From the NCBI GenBank assembly GCA_050951365.1, contig JBMNIX010000002.1:1-64000 (forward strand): a DNA stretch of 64,000 bases. The letters are read 5' to 3'. Of the stretch, positions 26,503-35,151 are shown one piece after another (position 1 is the stretch's first letter; the number at the start of each line of letters is the position of its first letter). The DNA is from JAAYHG01 sp012735455. GTDB taxonomy: Bacteria; Bacillota; DTU030; DUMP01. The notes under the pieces are model-generated. The model was not told the DNA's origin, ran no database searches, and saw only the letters and a program-made list of their open reading frames with translations. Made by a program: the position numbers and the translations under genes.

Positions 26503-26571
26503 GAGAGATCTCACACACTCCTTAGCCGGGATTTGGGTGGCCTTCCAGACCAACCCTGTGTGAGATCTCTC
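26503..26571. repeat. 15-base perfect inverted repeat inside the insertion sequence
   Basis: GAGAGATCTCACACA (26503-26517) is repeated inverted at 26557-26571 with a 39-base loop. It lies directly upstream of the transposase ATG (26502) and covers its ribosome-binding region AAGGAG. Transcripts entering from outside would fold there and hide the site, a common way of damping transposase translation. Confidence 0.7.
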
Positions 26572-26649
26572 TTTCTATGTCCCACACGGGATCTCCTGTT
26601 TGCCTACTGAAAGTTTACACTACCGTAAGCGGCAAAAGCAGCTGCGTAC

Positions 26650-26685
26650 GGCGCAGCCCTTCCGAACCTTGGCCCCGGCTGCGCC
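26650..26685 (-). terminator. Terminator-like hairpin after the OpuC operon
   Basis: GGCGCAGCC (26650-26658) pairs with GGCTGCGCC (26677-26685); on the minus strand a short TTTT follows 15 bases later. It lies just after the substrate-binding protein stop. Confidence 0.5.
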
Positions 26686-26699
26686 GTGGAGATACGAAT

Positions 26700-27613
26700 T
26701 TAGATTATCCCTTTGCTCTTAAGAAATTCCCTGGCAACCTCGTCCAGATCCTTATTTTCTCCGTCTACCAGATAATTAAGCTGACGCATTTCTTCATCGC
26801 TGATCTGACCGCCAAGGCGTTGAGAGCGGTCCTCAGCTCCGGGTACTTCTCTAGTGTATCTTGGCGTACCACCGGAGCACCGTGGTAGGGAGGATAAAGG
26901 TTCTTGTCGTCCTCCAAGACCACAACATTGTATTTTACTACTTGACTGTCCGTGTTATAAATGGAAGCAGCATCAATTTGTTTGCTTTCCAAGGCAGTGT
27001 ACTTAAGAGCATGGTCCATAGCCTTGGTGTCTTTAAACTTAAGCCCATAAACATTTTCAAGCCCAGGATAGCCATCGGCTCGATTAAAGAACTCGTGGGT
27101 CCCACCGAACACCATGTTCTGGGCCACAGAAGCCAGGTCGGAAATCCTCTTTAGGTTGTATTCTTCTGCCGTTTCGGCTCGCACACCCACCGCGTAGGTA
27201 TTGTTGAGCCCGAAGGGCTCGAGCCACTCTAGCTGGTACTGGTTGGCGAATTCCTCCTTTACAATACGCCAAACCTTATCTACATCAGTCTCCGTGTCAT
27301 GCTTCAAGATTGCAATTAAAGCTGTACCTGTGTAGTCTGCGTAAAGATCCAATTGGCCAGCTGTAAGGGCGTTAAAGGTGATGAGCGTTCCTCCAAGGTT
27401 GAACTGGCGATCCACCTTAAGATCTGTCTTGGCCTCAATGACCTGGGACATCATTTCACCCAGGAGAATGTTTTCGGTGAAGTTCTTAGCCCCCACCCGA
27501 ATTGTTCCACCGCCGGTCCCCTGCTTAGACTGACTGCCGCAACCTGACAGGCTCAGCACCAAGATGCCCAAGAGTAAGAGCACCAGAACCAAAGAAAACC
27601 GGGTTTTTTTCAC
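26700..27613 (-). CDS. opuCC: OpuC/OsmF-type osmoprotectant ABC transporter substrate-binding lipoprotein, one frameshift near the end
   Basis: Signal peptide with lipobox LSLSGC (Cys at about 25), then RVGAKNFTENILLGEMMSQ, GQLDLYADYTGTAL and LEWLEPFGLNNTYAVGVR, as in betaine/choline-binding OpuBC/OpuCC proteins. The frame changes near 26815 (LNALGG to QISDEEMRQLNYLVDG); the continuation ends at 26700 with a normal C-terminus, so one G seems to be missing in the sequence. Last gene of the operon ATPase-permease-permease-binding protein. It would import glycine betaine or a similar solute under osmotic stress. Confidence 0.88.
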
Positions 27614-27742
27614 TAAGACTCCTCCTTTTATATGATAGTTTCATAAACAGCAATTGTTGCAGAAACGGGCTGTCCCCGCCTGCTCCTAGGCCATACGTAA
27701 GAAGTTGCTTACGTAGTATCTCGCTGTGGTAGCCGCCAACTC

Positions 27743-28360
27743 TTACGTTGCTTTCCGTTTTCTTAGCCCCCGCGGCGTAATCCTTTGCTCCAGGGCGGTA
27801 AGCAAGATCTCTGCCAGGATAGCCAGGGCAGCGGCAGTCGCAGCACCCTGGATAATCATGCCTTGGTTCTCCATCTGAATACCCCGCCAGATGGGCTGAC
27901 CTAATCCCCCGGTACCAATAACCACGCCAATAGTACTGATCCCAATGGCCGTGATCAGCGCCACCCTAATACCACCTAGAACCACCGGCAAAGCAATAGG
28001 AAGCTCCACCTGGGTAAGAAGCTGTAGCCGGGTCATACCCATGCCCTTTCCAGCCTCAATAAGCTCTGGGCGGATGGAGCGGATGCCAGTGTAGGTATTT
28101 CTGACAATGGGCAGGAGCGAATAGATTAGGAGCCCCGCGATCAGGGTTTTGTTACCCAGGCCGAAAACAAAGAGCAAAAGCGCCAGGAGTCCCAAGGAGG
28201 GTACTGTCTGCACCATCTCAGTGAGGCTAAAAACCACAGGGGCCAACCGTCGGTAATGTGTGAGCAGGATTCCCAGCGGAACCCCCACCAGGGTGGCCAA
28301 GAAAACCCCCGCCGTAGCCAGGTAGAGGTGTTCTAATGCTAAGATCAAGAGTGGTTTCAC
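27743..28360 (-). CDS. opuCD: OpuC-type ABC transporter permease (second)
   Basis: About 205 residues with five or six membrane helices. The EAA-type loop LIEAGKGMGMTRLQLLTQVELPIALP is the permease signature. GTG 28360 is chosen because GGGGGTGAGG lies just upstream. It overlaps no neighbour; its start is 12 bases from the stop of the first permease. The two permeases are clearly homologous and probably form a heterodimer. Confidence 0.9.
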   Translation of the reverse strand: MKPLLILALEHLYLATAGVFLATLVGVPLGILLTHYRRLAPVVFSLTEMVQTVPSLGLLALLLFVFGLGNKTLIAGLLIYSLLPIVRNTYTGIRSIRPELIEAGKGMGMTRLQLLTQVELPIALPVVLGGIRVALITAIGISTIGVVIGTGGLGQPIWRGIQMENQGMIIQGAATAAALAILAEILLTALEQRITPRGLRKRKAT

Positions 28361-28371
28361 TGCCTCACCCC

Positions 28372-29034
28372 CTACGCCACTTGGCCGTCCCGCAAGAGCC
28401 CGCGGGGTGTCAAGCGTTTTTCTAACCAAATAATGACGCGTCCCGCTAAGAGTGCCAGTGTTGCTGCCGGGACAACCCCCAGCACAATCAGACGGGCATC
28501 ATAAACAGCAATCCCGCCCAAAACCAGCGTTCCTAAGCCACCTGCCCCGATCATGGCTGCCACCGTAGTCCAACTGACTATATACATGGTGGAGATGCGT
28601 ACCCCTGCTAAAATCAGCGGTAAAGCTATAGGCAGCTCCACCATCAACAGGAGTTCAACGGAGTCCATCCCCATACCCTTGCCCGCCTCAATTAGCGCCG
28701 GGTCCACTTCTTTGATCCCTGTATAGGTATTTCTCAAAATTGGCAGGATTGAGTACAGAAAAAGAACCAGGGTGGCAGGTAACACCCCTAAGCCGAGAAA
28801 GGGTATGGTAAGACCAAAAAAGGCCAGACTTGGGATTGTTTGGATAATCCCTGTTACAGCCAGCACTATCCGCGCCAAACCCTCACGTCGGGTTAGGTAG
28901 ATACCCAAAGGCACAGCCACCAAAGTCCCTAACACCACCGCCGTTAGGGCAATACTAAGGTGCTGTCGGGTTGCCAAGAGTAGCCGGTCGAAATTAGCAG
29001 CAATGAACCCTCCCCAGTCAAGCACTGATACCAT
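28372..29034 (-). CDS. opuCB: OpuC-type ABC transporter permease (first)
   Basis: About 220 residues, membrane helices throughout, permease loop ALIEAGKGMGMDSVELLLMVELPIALP. ATG 29034 lies inside the 3' end of the ATPase gene (stop at 29018), so translation is coupled. Paired with the permease at 27743-28360. Confidence 0.9.
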   Translation of the reverse strand: MVSVLDWGGFIAANFDRLLLATRQHLSIALTAVVLGTLVAVPLGIYLTRREGLARIVLAVTGIIQTIPSLAFFGLTIPFLGLGVLPATLVLFLYSILPILRNTYTGIKEVDPALIEAGKGMGMDSVELLLMVELPIALPLILAGVRISTMYIVSWTTVAAMIGAGGLGTLVLGGIAVYDARLIVLGVVPAATLALLAGRVIIWLEKRLTPRGLLRDGQVA

Positions 29035-30157
29035 CTCCCCAAACCACCGAGGCCAGCGCATTGACCATGCTGGTACGGGTCACCAACCCCACCAAGCGCC
29101 CCTCAGTATCCACTACAGGCACATACTTCAGCCGCTGCTCCGTCATGATGCGAAAAGCCGTTTCTGCCTTAGAGCCTGCTAGCACCGTGGGGACATTAGT
29201 ATCCAACAGCTCTATTATCTGGTGGGCACGTAGGTGTTCACGGTTTAGGCTTTCGATGGTCACCTGACCCAAGAAACGCTCCTCCTTGTCCACCACAAAC
29301 AAAGAATCCACATGGCGGCGGCGCATAAGTTCTACACCTTCGGCAACCCCTTGCTCTGGGCGGATGGTGACCGGTGCTGGGTTCATAACCTCATCCACCG
29401 TCTCCAAGTAGATTTCGTTCTCCTTTCGCTTCTTACCAAAAAAGAAGGCCACGAAATCATTGGCTGGGTGCCGGAGAAGCTCCTCAGGTGGCCCGGCCTG
29501 GACGATGCGCCCATCTTTCATAAGGACGATCCTGTCAGCTAGCTTCAGGGCCTCATCCATATCGTGGGTAACAAAGACAATTGTTTTGTGCAGCTTCTCC
29601 TGCAATCGCTTGAATTCATCCTGCAGGCTTTCCCGCGTAATCGGGTCGAGAGCCCCAAAGGGTTCGTCCATAAGGATGAGGGGCGGATCGGCGGCCAAAG
29701 CCCTCAGTACACCGATACGCTGCTGTTGACCTCCTGAAAGCTCGTTAGGGTAACGCTCCGCGTAGAGGGCCGGATCCATTCCTACCATGGCCAGAAGCTC
29801 ACGCACCCGCTCCTGCCGCTCTTGTAATGGACGTTTTAGGAGCCGTAGCACTACATCCACATTTTGCTGGATAGTCATGTTGGGAAAGAGACCCACCTGT
29901 TGAATGACATAACCGATCTGACGCCGCAGTTGCACAGGATCAAGTCGTGAAATGTCTGTACCATTCATATAGATTTTTCCTTCACTGGGTTCAATCAGCC
30001 GGTTTATCATTTTCAAGGTGGTTGTTTTCCCACAGCCACTGGGTCCTATTAGGACCAGAAACTCTCCTTTTTTCACCTCAAGATCCAGACAATCAACAAC
30101 CCGCTGCCCGGAGTATATCTTCGTCACCTGTTCAAATCTTAACAACCCATGCCTCAC
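29018..30157 (-). CDS. opuCA: OpuC-type ABC transporter ATP-binding protein with tandem CBS domains
   Basis: About 379 residues. Walker A GPSGCGKTTTLKM, Q-loop, signature LSGGQQQRIGVLRAL, Walker B LILMDEPFGALDP and the switch His in FVTHDMDEA are all present. Residues from about 255 on form two CBS domains (MNPAPVTIRPEQ and VPTVLAGSKAETAF), which in OpuA and OpuC sense ionic strength or c-di-AMP. The start is either GTG 30157, which lies right on the GGAGG site, or TTG 30145, eleven bases after it. Confidence 0.93.
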   Translation of the reverse strand: MRHGLLRFEQVTKIYSGQRVVDCLDLEVKKGEFLVLIGPSGCGKTTTLKMINRLIEPSEGKIYMNGTDISRLDPVQLRRQIGYVIQQVGLFPNMTIQQNVDVVLRLLKRPLQERQERVRELLAMVGMDPALYAERYPNELSGGQQQRIGVLRALAADPPLILMDEPFGALDPITRESLQDEFKRLQEKLHKTIVFVTHDMDEALKLADRIVLMKDGRIVQAGPPEELLRHPANDFVAFFFGKKRKENEIYLETVDEVMNPAPVTIRPEQGVAEGVELMRRRHVDSLFVVDKEERFLGQVTIESLNREHLRAHQIIELLDTNVPTVLAGSKAETAFRIMTEQRLKYVPVVDTEGRLVGLVTRTSMVNALASVVWGDGISA

Positions 30158-30182
30158 CTCCTAAAAAGTTGCCGGTGCATGT

Positions 30183-30212
30183 ATTATACCAAATAAGTTG
30201 GTTGTATGTCAT
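30183..30212 (-). promoter_or_regulatory. Sigma-A promoter of the OpuC operon
   Basis: Minus-strand -35 ATGACA (30207-30212), 18-base spacer, -10 TATAAT (30183-30188), just before opuCA. The rest of 30213-30350 shows no further gene. Confidence 0.65.
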
Positions 30213-30351
30213 CAAGTAATTTCAGTTCTTCTAGACAGCTGCTCCCCTAACTCAAAGCTTGTCTCTCGCCAAGAACAATTTACCATAAGAAGTACTCATA
30301 TTCACCTGCTCAAACCAATTCATTTAGCTACAAAGTTCGACTTGAATCCGA

Positions 30352-30390
30352 TAAAGAAGCAGCGTTGGCCTACGCCAACGCTGCTTGGTC
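30352..30390 (-). terminator. Terminator after serS
   Basis: On the minus strand GCAGCGTTGGC pairs with GCCAACGCTGC around a short loop and is followed by TTCTTT. Located about 80-110 bases after the serS stop. Confidence 0.75.
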
Positions 30391-30467
30391 TTGACTGTAA
30401 GCAGTCAGCAGTTTACCAACTGTCCAACCAGGGTTGAAAGGCTTCTTTGCGGTTGCCTCAGTAAGTG

Positions 30468-31742
30468 CTAACGGGGTTTTATCACCTCGATGTTGCCCAT
30501 GTAAGGCCGCAGGGCCTTGGGCACCACTACCGTACCGTCCTCCTGTTGATAGTTCTCCAAGATGGCAGCTACAGTACGCCCTACTGCCAAGCCCGAACCA
30601 TTTAAGGTGTAGACAAACTCTGCCTTGGCCTTAGGTGAGGGGCGATAACGGATCCCAGCCCGGCGGGCCTGGTAATCGGTAAAGCAGCTGCAAGACGAGA
30701 TCTCTTTGTAGCTGTTATAGCTCGGCAGCCAAACCTCGATATCGTAGGTCTTGGCCGAGCTAAAGCCCAGGTCGCCGGTACAGAGTGTAACCACCCGGTA
30801 AGGGAGCTCCAATACCTGCAACACTTCTTCGGCGTCCCGGGTCAGTTTCTCCAGCTCATCCCAGCCAGTCTCCGGGGTGGTGAACTTAACTAGTTCCACC
30901 TTGTTGAACTGGTGTTGGCGGATAAGACCGCGGGTATCCCGGCCCGCAGACCCGGCTTCGGCACGGAAGCAACCGCTGTAAGCACAGTAATAAATCGGTA
31001 ACTCGCTGGCCTCCAGTATCTCATCTCGGTGCAGGTTTGTTACCGGTACCTCGGCGGTGGGGATAAGGTAATAATCCAATCCTTCTAACTTAAACATGTC
31101 TTCCTTGAACTTGGGAAGTTGGCCGGTACCGATCATACTATCTGCGTTCACCATGAAAGGCGGAAAAATCTCCGTGTAGCCCTGCTTTATGTGCAGGTCC
31201 AGCATTAAGTTGATACAGGCTCGCTCCAAGCCGGCACCCAGCCCTTTGTAAACGGTGAAGCGCGTACCTGTGATCTTGCCGGCACGATCGAAGTCCAGGA
31301 TGTCAAGTTCTGTACCCAGATCCCAGTGAGCCTTTGGTTCAAAGTTAAACTGTCGCGGCTCGCCCCAAGTCCGAATCACCGGGTTGTCAGCATCGGACTC
31401 TCCCTCCGGGACACTGTCGTCCGGTATGTTGGGGATATAAAGGAGTGCCGCCATCAAGCGCGTCTCTATCTCCTTGACCTTGTCGTCCATCTCTTTAATC
31501 TTGTCGGAAACAGATCGCATCGCGGCGATAAGCTCCTCTGTGGGCTCGCCAGCACGTTTTCTCCGGGCAATCTCCTCTGACTCTTTGTTGCGCCGGTTCT
31601 TGAGCTGTTCCACCTCGGCTAAGAGGGCACGTCGCTCTTCATCCAGTCGGAGAAATTCGTCCAAATTGGCCGTAGCCCGGCGCTTTTTCAGCGCGTCGCG
31701 CACCACTTCGGGATTGGCGCGCACAAATTTCACATCCAGCAT
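30468..31742 (-). CDS. serS: Seryl-tRNA synthetase
   Basis: 424 residues from ATG 31742, with GGAGGGATAGCT just upstream. The N-terminal LDVKFVRANPEVVRDAL and long coiled coil (about residues 30-100) bind tRNA-Ser; class II motif 2 (FRAEAGSAGRDTRGLIRQHQF) and motif 3 (NGSGLAVGRTVAAILE) are intact. A T-box leader controls it. The four serine tRNA genes lie 6 kb away. Confidence 0.96.
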   Translation of the reverse strand: MLDVKFVRANPEVVRDALKKRRATANLDEFLRLDEERRALLAEVEQLKNRRNKESEEIARRKRAGEPTEELIAAMRSVSDKIKEMDDKVKEIETRLMAALLYIPNIPDDSVPEGESDADNPVIRTWGEPRQFNFEPKAHWDLGTELDILDFDRAGKITGTRFTVYKGLGAGLERACINLMLDLHIKQGYTEIFPPFMVNADSMIGTGQLPKFKEDMFKLEGLDYYLIPTAEVPVTNLHRDEILEASELPIYYCAYSGCFRAEAGSAGRDTRGLIRQHQFNKVELVKFTTPETGWDELEKLTRDAEEVLQVLELPYRVVTLCTGDLGFSSAKTYDIEVWLPSYNSYKEISSCSCFTDYQARRAGIRYRPSPKAKAEFVYTLNGSGLAVGRTVAAILENYQQEDGTVVVPKALRPYMGNIEVIKPR

Positions 31743-31771
31743 AGCTATCCCTCCACAACTAGTATGCCAAT

Positions 31772-31975
31772 AAAAAAACCGTCCCAACAGGGACGGGCTT
31801 ACCCGCGTTGCCACCCTGGTTAGCCTAAAGGCTCACCTCCGCGGTTATAACGGAACCACCGGACCTCTTGTCGGCTCCCGGATGGATTCCCCTGGTTCTA
31901 GGACCGGCTCGCACCCCCGCCAGTTCTCTTAACCTATACCCCAGGGTACTGATCCCTTCTTCGCCTTAGCTTGTA
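31772..31975 (-). promoter_or_regulatory. T-box riboswitch leader of serS
   Basis: On the minus strand the T-box element CCAGGGTGGCAACGCG occurs near 31819-31804, followed by a terminator with arms CCCGTCCCTG/CAGGGACGG (wobbles allowed) running into TTTTTTT at about 31772. About 150 nt of stem-I sequence lies upstream. Position before serS implies a Ser specifier. Confidence 0.9.
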
Positions 31976-31983
31976 CTGGCTTT

Positions 31984-32012
31984 ATTATACAAGCGGCACC
32001 ACAAAAAGGCAA
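31984..32012 (-). promoter_or_regulatory. Sigma-A promoter of the serS transcript
   Basis: Minus-strand -35 TTGCCT (32007-32012), 17-base spacer, -10 TATAAT (31984-31989). Confidence 0.75.
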
Positions 32013-32125
32013 GAAAACCAATTACCTAACCTATCCTATGACTCGCATCCCGGGATGGACTCTTTGAACCATCAGCTTGTGGCGCTGCCCGTCGCGACAC
32101 CAGGAACACCATAGCTTATGCTGCT

Positions 32126-32452
32126 TTAGCTGTAGCCGCGCGGGGGCGGATCGCCTGAAAATGGTGCTTCGGAGCCCTCTGCCGGGGGATGTTTAGGGGC
32201 ATGGACTATGGAGATGCTGGAAAGGATGGTACGCTCTTCCACCAGACGCCCGTTCTGGAAAGCACGGATAAATTCTGCACGGGGTACAACGATGTGTACT
32301 TCGTGGGGCCAGTTAAATCCCATATCCCGCAGCAGCCTTATCAAAAGACCATTTAGCCTCAGCTCTATTTCATCCCGGAGCCCCTGCTTCCGCGGCGTGC
32401 CGCTGCTCCGGCGCCGCCATGGTGCGAAGACCCGTAGCTTCCGTGGCAACAC
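32126..32452 (-). CDS. Hypothetical protein, about 108 residues
   Basis: Not recognised. The N-terminus is basic (MLPRKLRVFAPWRRR), the middle has the pattern LNGLLIRLLRDMGFNWPHEVHIVVPRAEF, which looks like real folded protein, and the C-terminus is Pro-rich. The start is TTG with a weak GGAAGAGGG site. It is transcribed away from the GH18 gene. Coding is likely but not certain. Confidence 0.45.
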   Translation of the reverse strand: MLPRKLRVFAPWRRRSSGTPRKQGLRDEIELRLNGLLIRLLRDMGFNWPHEVHIVVPRAEFIRAFQNGRLVEERTILSSISIVHAPKHPPAEGSEAPFSGDPPPRGYS

Positions 32453-32508
32453 AGGTCATCCCTCTTCCATCCTTTTCTCCCAGTGTATGTGTGCGACTTC
32501 CACCTGGT

Positions 32509-32535
32509 ACCGAAGCCATGTTCAGTACATAAACT
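32509..32535 (+). promoter_or_regulatory. Sigma-K/E-like promoter before the GH18 gene
   Basis: AC at 32509-32510, 17 bases, then CATAAACT at 32528-32535. This fits the mother-cell pattern AC-N16/17-CATAnnnT. The gene starts at 32587. Confidence 0.5.
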
Positions 32536-32586
32536 GAGCTAAAGAGAAGCCTACCCACAGAAAAGCAGCTTGAGGAGGGAGAGGAT

Positions 32587-33528
32587 TTGTCCTTAACTCT
32601 TGAGGTGGAACTAGAAAACAACTGGTACTACGTAACAAGCCCCAGTTCCCTGGCCGATCTTAGGCTTCATGCCGGTGAGATCACCAAACTGATACCCTTT
32701 TGGTTTGGCATAACTCCGCAGGGCGGATTAGTCGACCAGTCGGAACCCGAGGCCATCGCCCTGACTCGTGCTTACCGTATACCGGTCCTGGCCATTATCC
32801 ATAATTTTGCCAGCCCACAGTATGAATGGCTGATTCATCTGGTACTAACAGACTCCAACCTGCGTACAGCCTTGGTAGAGAACATCTTGGCCATGCTCGA
32901 ACACTACGGTTTCGCCGGTGTCAACATTGACTTCGAGTTTGTCCCGCCGGAAGACCGATCTCTCTTAACAGCCTTTATGGAAGAGCTCAGTGCCCGTCTG
33001 AGACCCGCGGGCTACCAAGTGACTATCTCCGTGCCAGCCCAGCTCGAAGACAACCCGGCACACCCCTTCTCGGGTGCCTTTAGCTACAACGACCTGGGCA
33101 GAGTCAGCGATCAAGTGTATATCTTGGCCTACGACGAACACTTCGCCTTGCCCGGCCCAGTGGCTTCCATTGGCTTTGTGCGTCAGGTGCTGGATTATGC
33201 TCTGTCGGTCATAACGCCGGAAAAAGTAAAACTGGGAATGCCTGTTTACGGGTACGACTGGCCGGAATGGGGCGGTGTCCCTCGCACGCTGTCCCATAGT
33301 CAGGTTATGACCTTGGCCAGGCACACCGGTGCCTCATTTCGCTATGATGAGGAGGCCCAGGCACCCACCTTTGAGTACTCTGAAGATGGGGTCCGGCACA
33401 TTGTCTGGTTCGAAAACGCCCGTAGCTTCCGCGCCAAACTAGACCTGGCTCGCGAGCGTGGGCTGGCAGGTATCGGAGTGTGGCGCTTGGGACTTGAAGA
33501 TCCCGCGGTGTGGGATCTTCTGGGTTAA
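32587..33528 (+). CDS. GH18-family spore hydrolase (YaaH-like, no LysM)
   Basis: 313 residues from TTG 32587, with GAGGAGGGAGAGG directly in front. The chitinase-like barrel has GFAGVNIDFEFVPPEDR, where the Glu after DF is the expected acid catalyst, and the barrel ends LAGIGVWRLGLED. B. subtilis YaaH/SleL cleaves cortex fragments during germination but also carries LysM domains; these are missing here. It keeps the synteny position near serS and tadA. Located in a group of spore genes. Confidence 0.88.
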   Translation: MSLTLEVELENNWYYVTSPSSLADLRLHAGEITKLIPFWFGITPQGGLVDQSEPEAIALTRAYRIPVLAIIHNFASPQYEWLIHLVLTDSNLRTALVENILAMLEHYGFAGVNIDFEFVPPEDRSLLTAFMEELSARLRPAGYQVTISVPAQLEDNPAHPFSGAFSYNDLGRVSDQVYILAYDEHFALPGPVASIGFVRQVLDYALSVITPEKVKLGMPVYGYDWPEWGGVPRTLSHSQVMTLARHTGASFRYDEEAQAPTFEYSEDGVRHIVWFENARSFRAKLDLARERGLAGIGVWRLGLEDPAVWDLLG

Positions 33529-33577
33529 CCCAAAGGGCCTATACTACTTCGTAGTGGTCTGACTAGCGAACCTTGAT

Positions 33578-34108
33578 TTAGAAGAAATCTACCTTGACAC
33601 CCTGGCCCGCAACCAGCTTCTTGGGCAACCGTAGGGCCAGAACACCACTCTGATACCTAGCTGTCGCCCCATCTGCCTCCACTTCAGCAGGCAGGCGGAT
33701 TTGTCGAGTGTACCAAAGATCGCCCTGTCCGCTTTCACCTGCAGCTACCGCCCTGTTTCTAACCCTTAAGGTAAGAACATCACCACCCACCTTTACACTT
33801 AGGTCTTCACCGCCCCGAAGGCCCGGTAGGGCAGCGGTAACCAGAAGTTCTTTCCCTGACTCGGTAATGTGAACCAGGGGCTCCTCGCCCTCTAACACCC
33901 TCTGCTCCTCTATGTCTATGGTTTCCCCCGAAACTCCTGCAGCCGTCATCGCAGGGTGCACTTTTTCCGGCTGCTGGTTTATCACATCAAGTACCTCTAT
34001 TGCCTTTTGCATCAAGTCCTGCGGCCAGAGGCTCTGCCAGAGCTCAAAGGACCTTTTCTGAAGCTCAAACAGACCCTCAAGCAGCCGTTTTTCGTCATAG
34101 GTCGGCAC
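33578..34108 (-). CDS. Hsp20/alpha-crystallin-like protein (GerT-like)
   Basis: About 176 residues from GTG 34108. An N-terminal helical part is followed by an alpha-crystallin fold from about residue 85: VHITESGKELLVTAALPGL, VKVGGDVLTLRV, and the C-terminal GVLALRLPKK that mirrors the conserved GxLxIxxPK motif. Spore proteins of this kind (GerT in B. subtilis) lie in the coat and affect germination. A second Hsp20 gene lies at 34636-35088 on the same strand. Confidence 0.75.
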   Translation of the reverse strand: MPTYDEKRLLEGLFELQKRSFELWQSLWPQDLMQKAIEVLDVINQQPEKVHPAMTAAGVSGETIDIEEQRVLEGEEPLVHITESGKELLVTAALPGLRGGEDLSVKVGGDVLTLRVRNRAVAAGESGQGDLWYTRQIRLPAEVEADGATARYQSGVLALRLPKKLVAGQGVKVDFF

Positions 34109-34231
34109 ACTTACCTCCCCTTTCAAGCTTACTACTTACTGGCAGGCGAAACTTGTCGCGATAAACACCTTTCGCCCACTGCATTCTATGAAGTGTTAAG
34201 TCCCCAGGTACCAAACTCCCCTGCAATGCCC

Positions 34232-34609
34232 CTACTCAGGTTCTTGAAAATGGATTCTATACTTGGGTTGGGGTTTATCCTTGCTGCCTGCTGGAGAAAC
34301 TGTTGGGGCGTCTCTTGCCGATCGACCTTTAGTTGGCGCTGCGCCGCCATAGTTGGCCCCAACATTTAGCATCCCACTGAGTTCTCTGATGCCAAGGGCG
34401 CCGATATTGTTATTTAGCTCTACACGGTCGATAATAACTCGATCAATGGATAGTTGCTCGATAACAACAGGAGGGGGTTGAGCTGGCTCAGAAGCTTGTC
34501 TCATTTCCAGCTCGTGTACCCTCTCCTCTAGCTCAGCGAGCTTCAATCGCAAGTTTTTCTCCTGCCGGTACCACTCTCTCAAGAGCATTTGCCTAAGCTT
34601 CTTTAGCAT
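34232..34609 (-). CDS. GerPC-like spore protein
   Basis: About 125 residues. A coiled-coil N-terminal half (LRLKLAELEERVHELEMRQ) is followed by the segment IDRVIIDRVELNNNIGALGIRELSGMLNVG, which resembles the C-terminal element of GerPC (a Glu-Lys-Ile run ending in EGTLNIGL). ATG 34609 is chosen for its GGGATGG site; GTG 34639 overlaps the upstream Hsp20 stop. GerP proteins make the coat permeable to germinants. The match is short, so the call is moderate. Confidence 0.6.
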   Translation of the reverse strand: MLKKLRQMLLREWYRQEKNLRLKLAELEERVHELEMRQASEPAQPPPVVIEQLSIDRVIIDRVELNNNIGALGIRELSGMLNVGANYGGAAPTKGRSARDAPTVSPAGSKDKPQPKYRIHFQEPE

Positions 34610-34635
34610 AGTCCATCCCTGATTCAGCTCCAACT

Positions 34636-35088
34636 TCACTCGATCTTAACGTTAAACCCCTCCGCTATCTGCTCCTTCACAAGACGTATTTCCAGGAGTC
34701 CATTCACAAACCGAGCTCGGGCTCCCTCTTCTCTTACCTGTTCCGGCAGCTGCACTACCCGTTCAAAGGGGCCATAGATACGTTCCCGGCTTATCGCTTT
34801 GCCGTTACTCAAAGGTTCCCTGACATTTCCCTTGACTTTGATTTGACTCCCAAGGACCAAGATCTCTATGTCTTCACGTGTCAGGCCGGGTAGTTCGACC
34901 AGTACAGTAATCTCACTTTCGCTGGCATAAACGTCCGCCCGGGGAAAGCCCTGCTCTGCTTCTGCACTTTGGGCAAAAGTAGACCAAAAGTCCCTGCCCT
35001 CGGGCGTGTCGAACACCCCCGGCCAAAATCCCCCACTCTGGAATTTTTGTGCCAGTTCTCGCCAGCGCAGCAGTTTTTCCAGATCCAT
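34636..35088 (-). CDS. Hsp20/alpha-crystallin-like protein
   Basis: 150 residues. The alpha-crystallin domain covers about residues 45-150: ADVYASESEITVLVELPGLTRED, ILVLGSQIKVKGNV, FERVVQLPEQV and NGLLEIRLVK. Start at ATG 35088. Probably transcribed in one unit with the GerPC-like and second Hsp20 gene and divergently from the GerPF-like gene. Confidence 0.8.
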   Translation of the reverse strand: MDLEKLLRWRELAQKFQSGGFWPGVFDTPEGRDFWSTFAQSAEAEQGFPRADVYASESEITVLVELPGLTREDIEILVLGSQIKVKGNVREPLSNGKAISRERIYGPFERVVQLPEQVREEGARARFVNGLLEIRLVKEQIAEGFNVKIE

Positions 35089-35106
35089 TGCTTATCACCC
35101 ACGCCG

Positions 35107-35134
35107 AACCTTTCGCTTTCGTTCTCTATATATT
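35107..35134 (+). promoter_or_regulatory. Sigma-K-like promoter before the GerPF-like gene
   Basis: AAC at 35107-35109, 17 bases, then TATATATT at 35127-35134. Agrees with AC-N17-cATAnnnT at all but the first -10 base. Confidence 0.4.
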
Positions 35135-35151
35135 AGACTGGGGGGAACGAG

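Larger units (their letters stand above)
24998..26625 (-). mobile_element. ISLre2-type insertion sequence, complete ends
   Basis: A 1.63-kb element. Imperfect terminal inverted repeats of 23 bases lie at 24998-25020 and 26602-26624: GTTAGTGTCAAC at the left end matches GGTAGTGTAAAC at the right, and both end in AGTAGGC; 19 of 23 bases agree. The 8-base sequence TAAGCGGC flanks the element on both sides (24990-24997 and 26626-26633), a probable target-site duplication. One transposase gene fills the inside. It is inserted between the tRNA cluster and the osmoprotectant operon. The intact duplication suggests a fairly recent insertion. Confidence 0.88.

Noticed and set aside
32370..32621. An 83-codon minus-strand frame opposite the GH18 start
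   Set aside because: Low-complexity translation, overlap with two better genes and no ribosome site.
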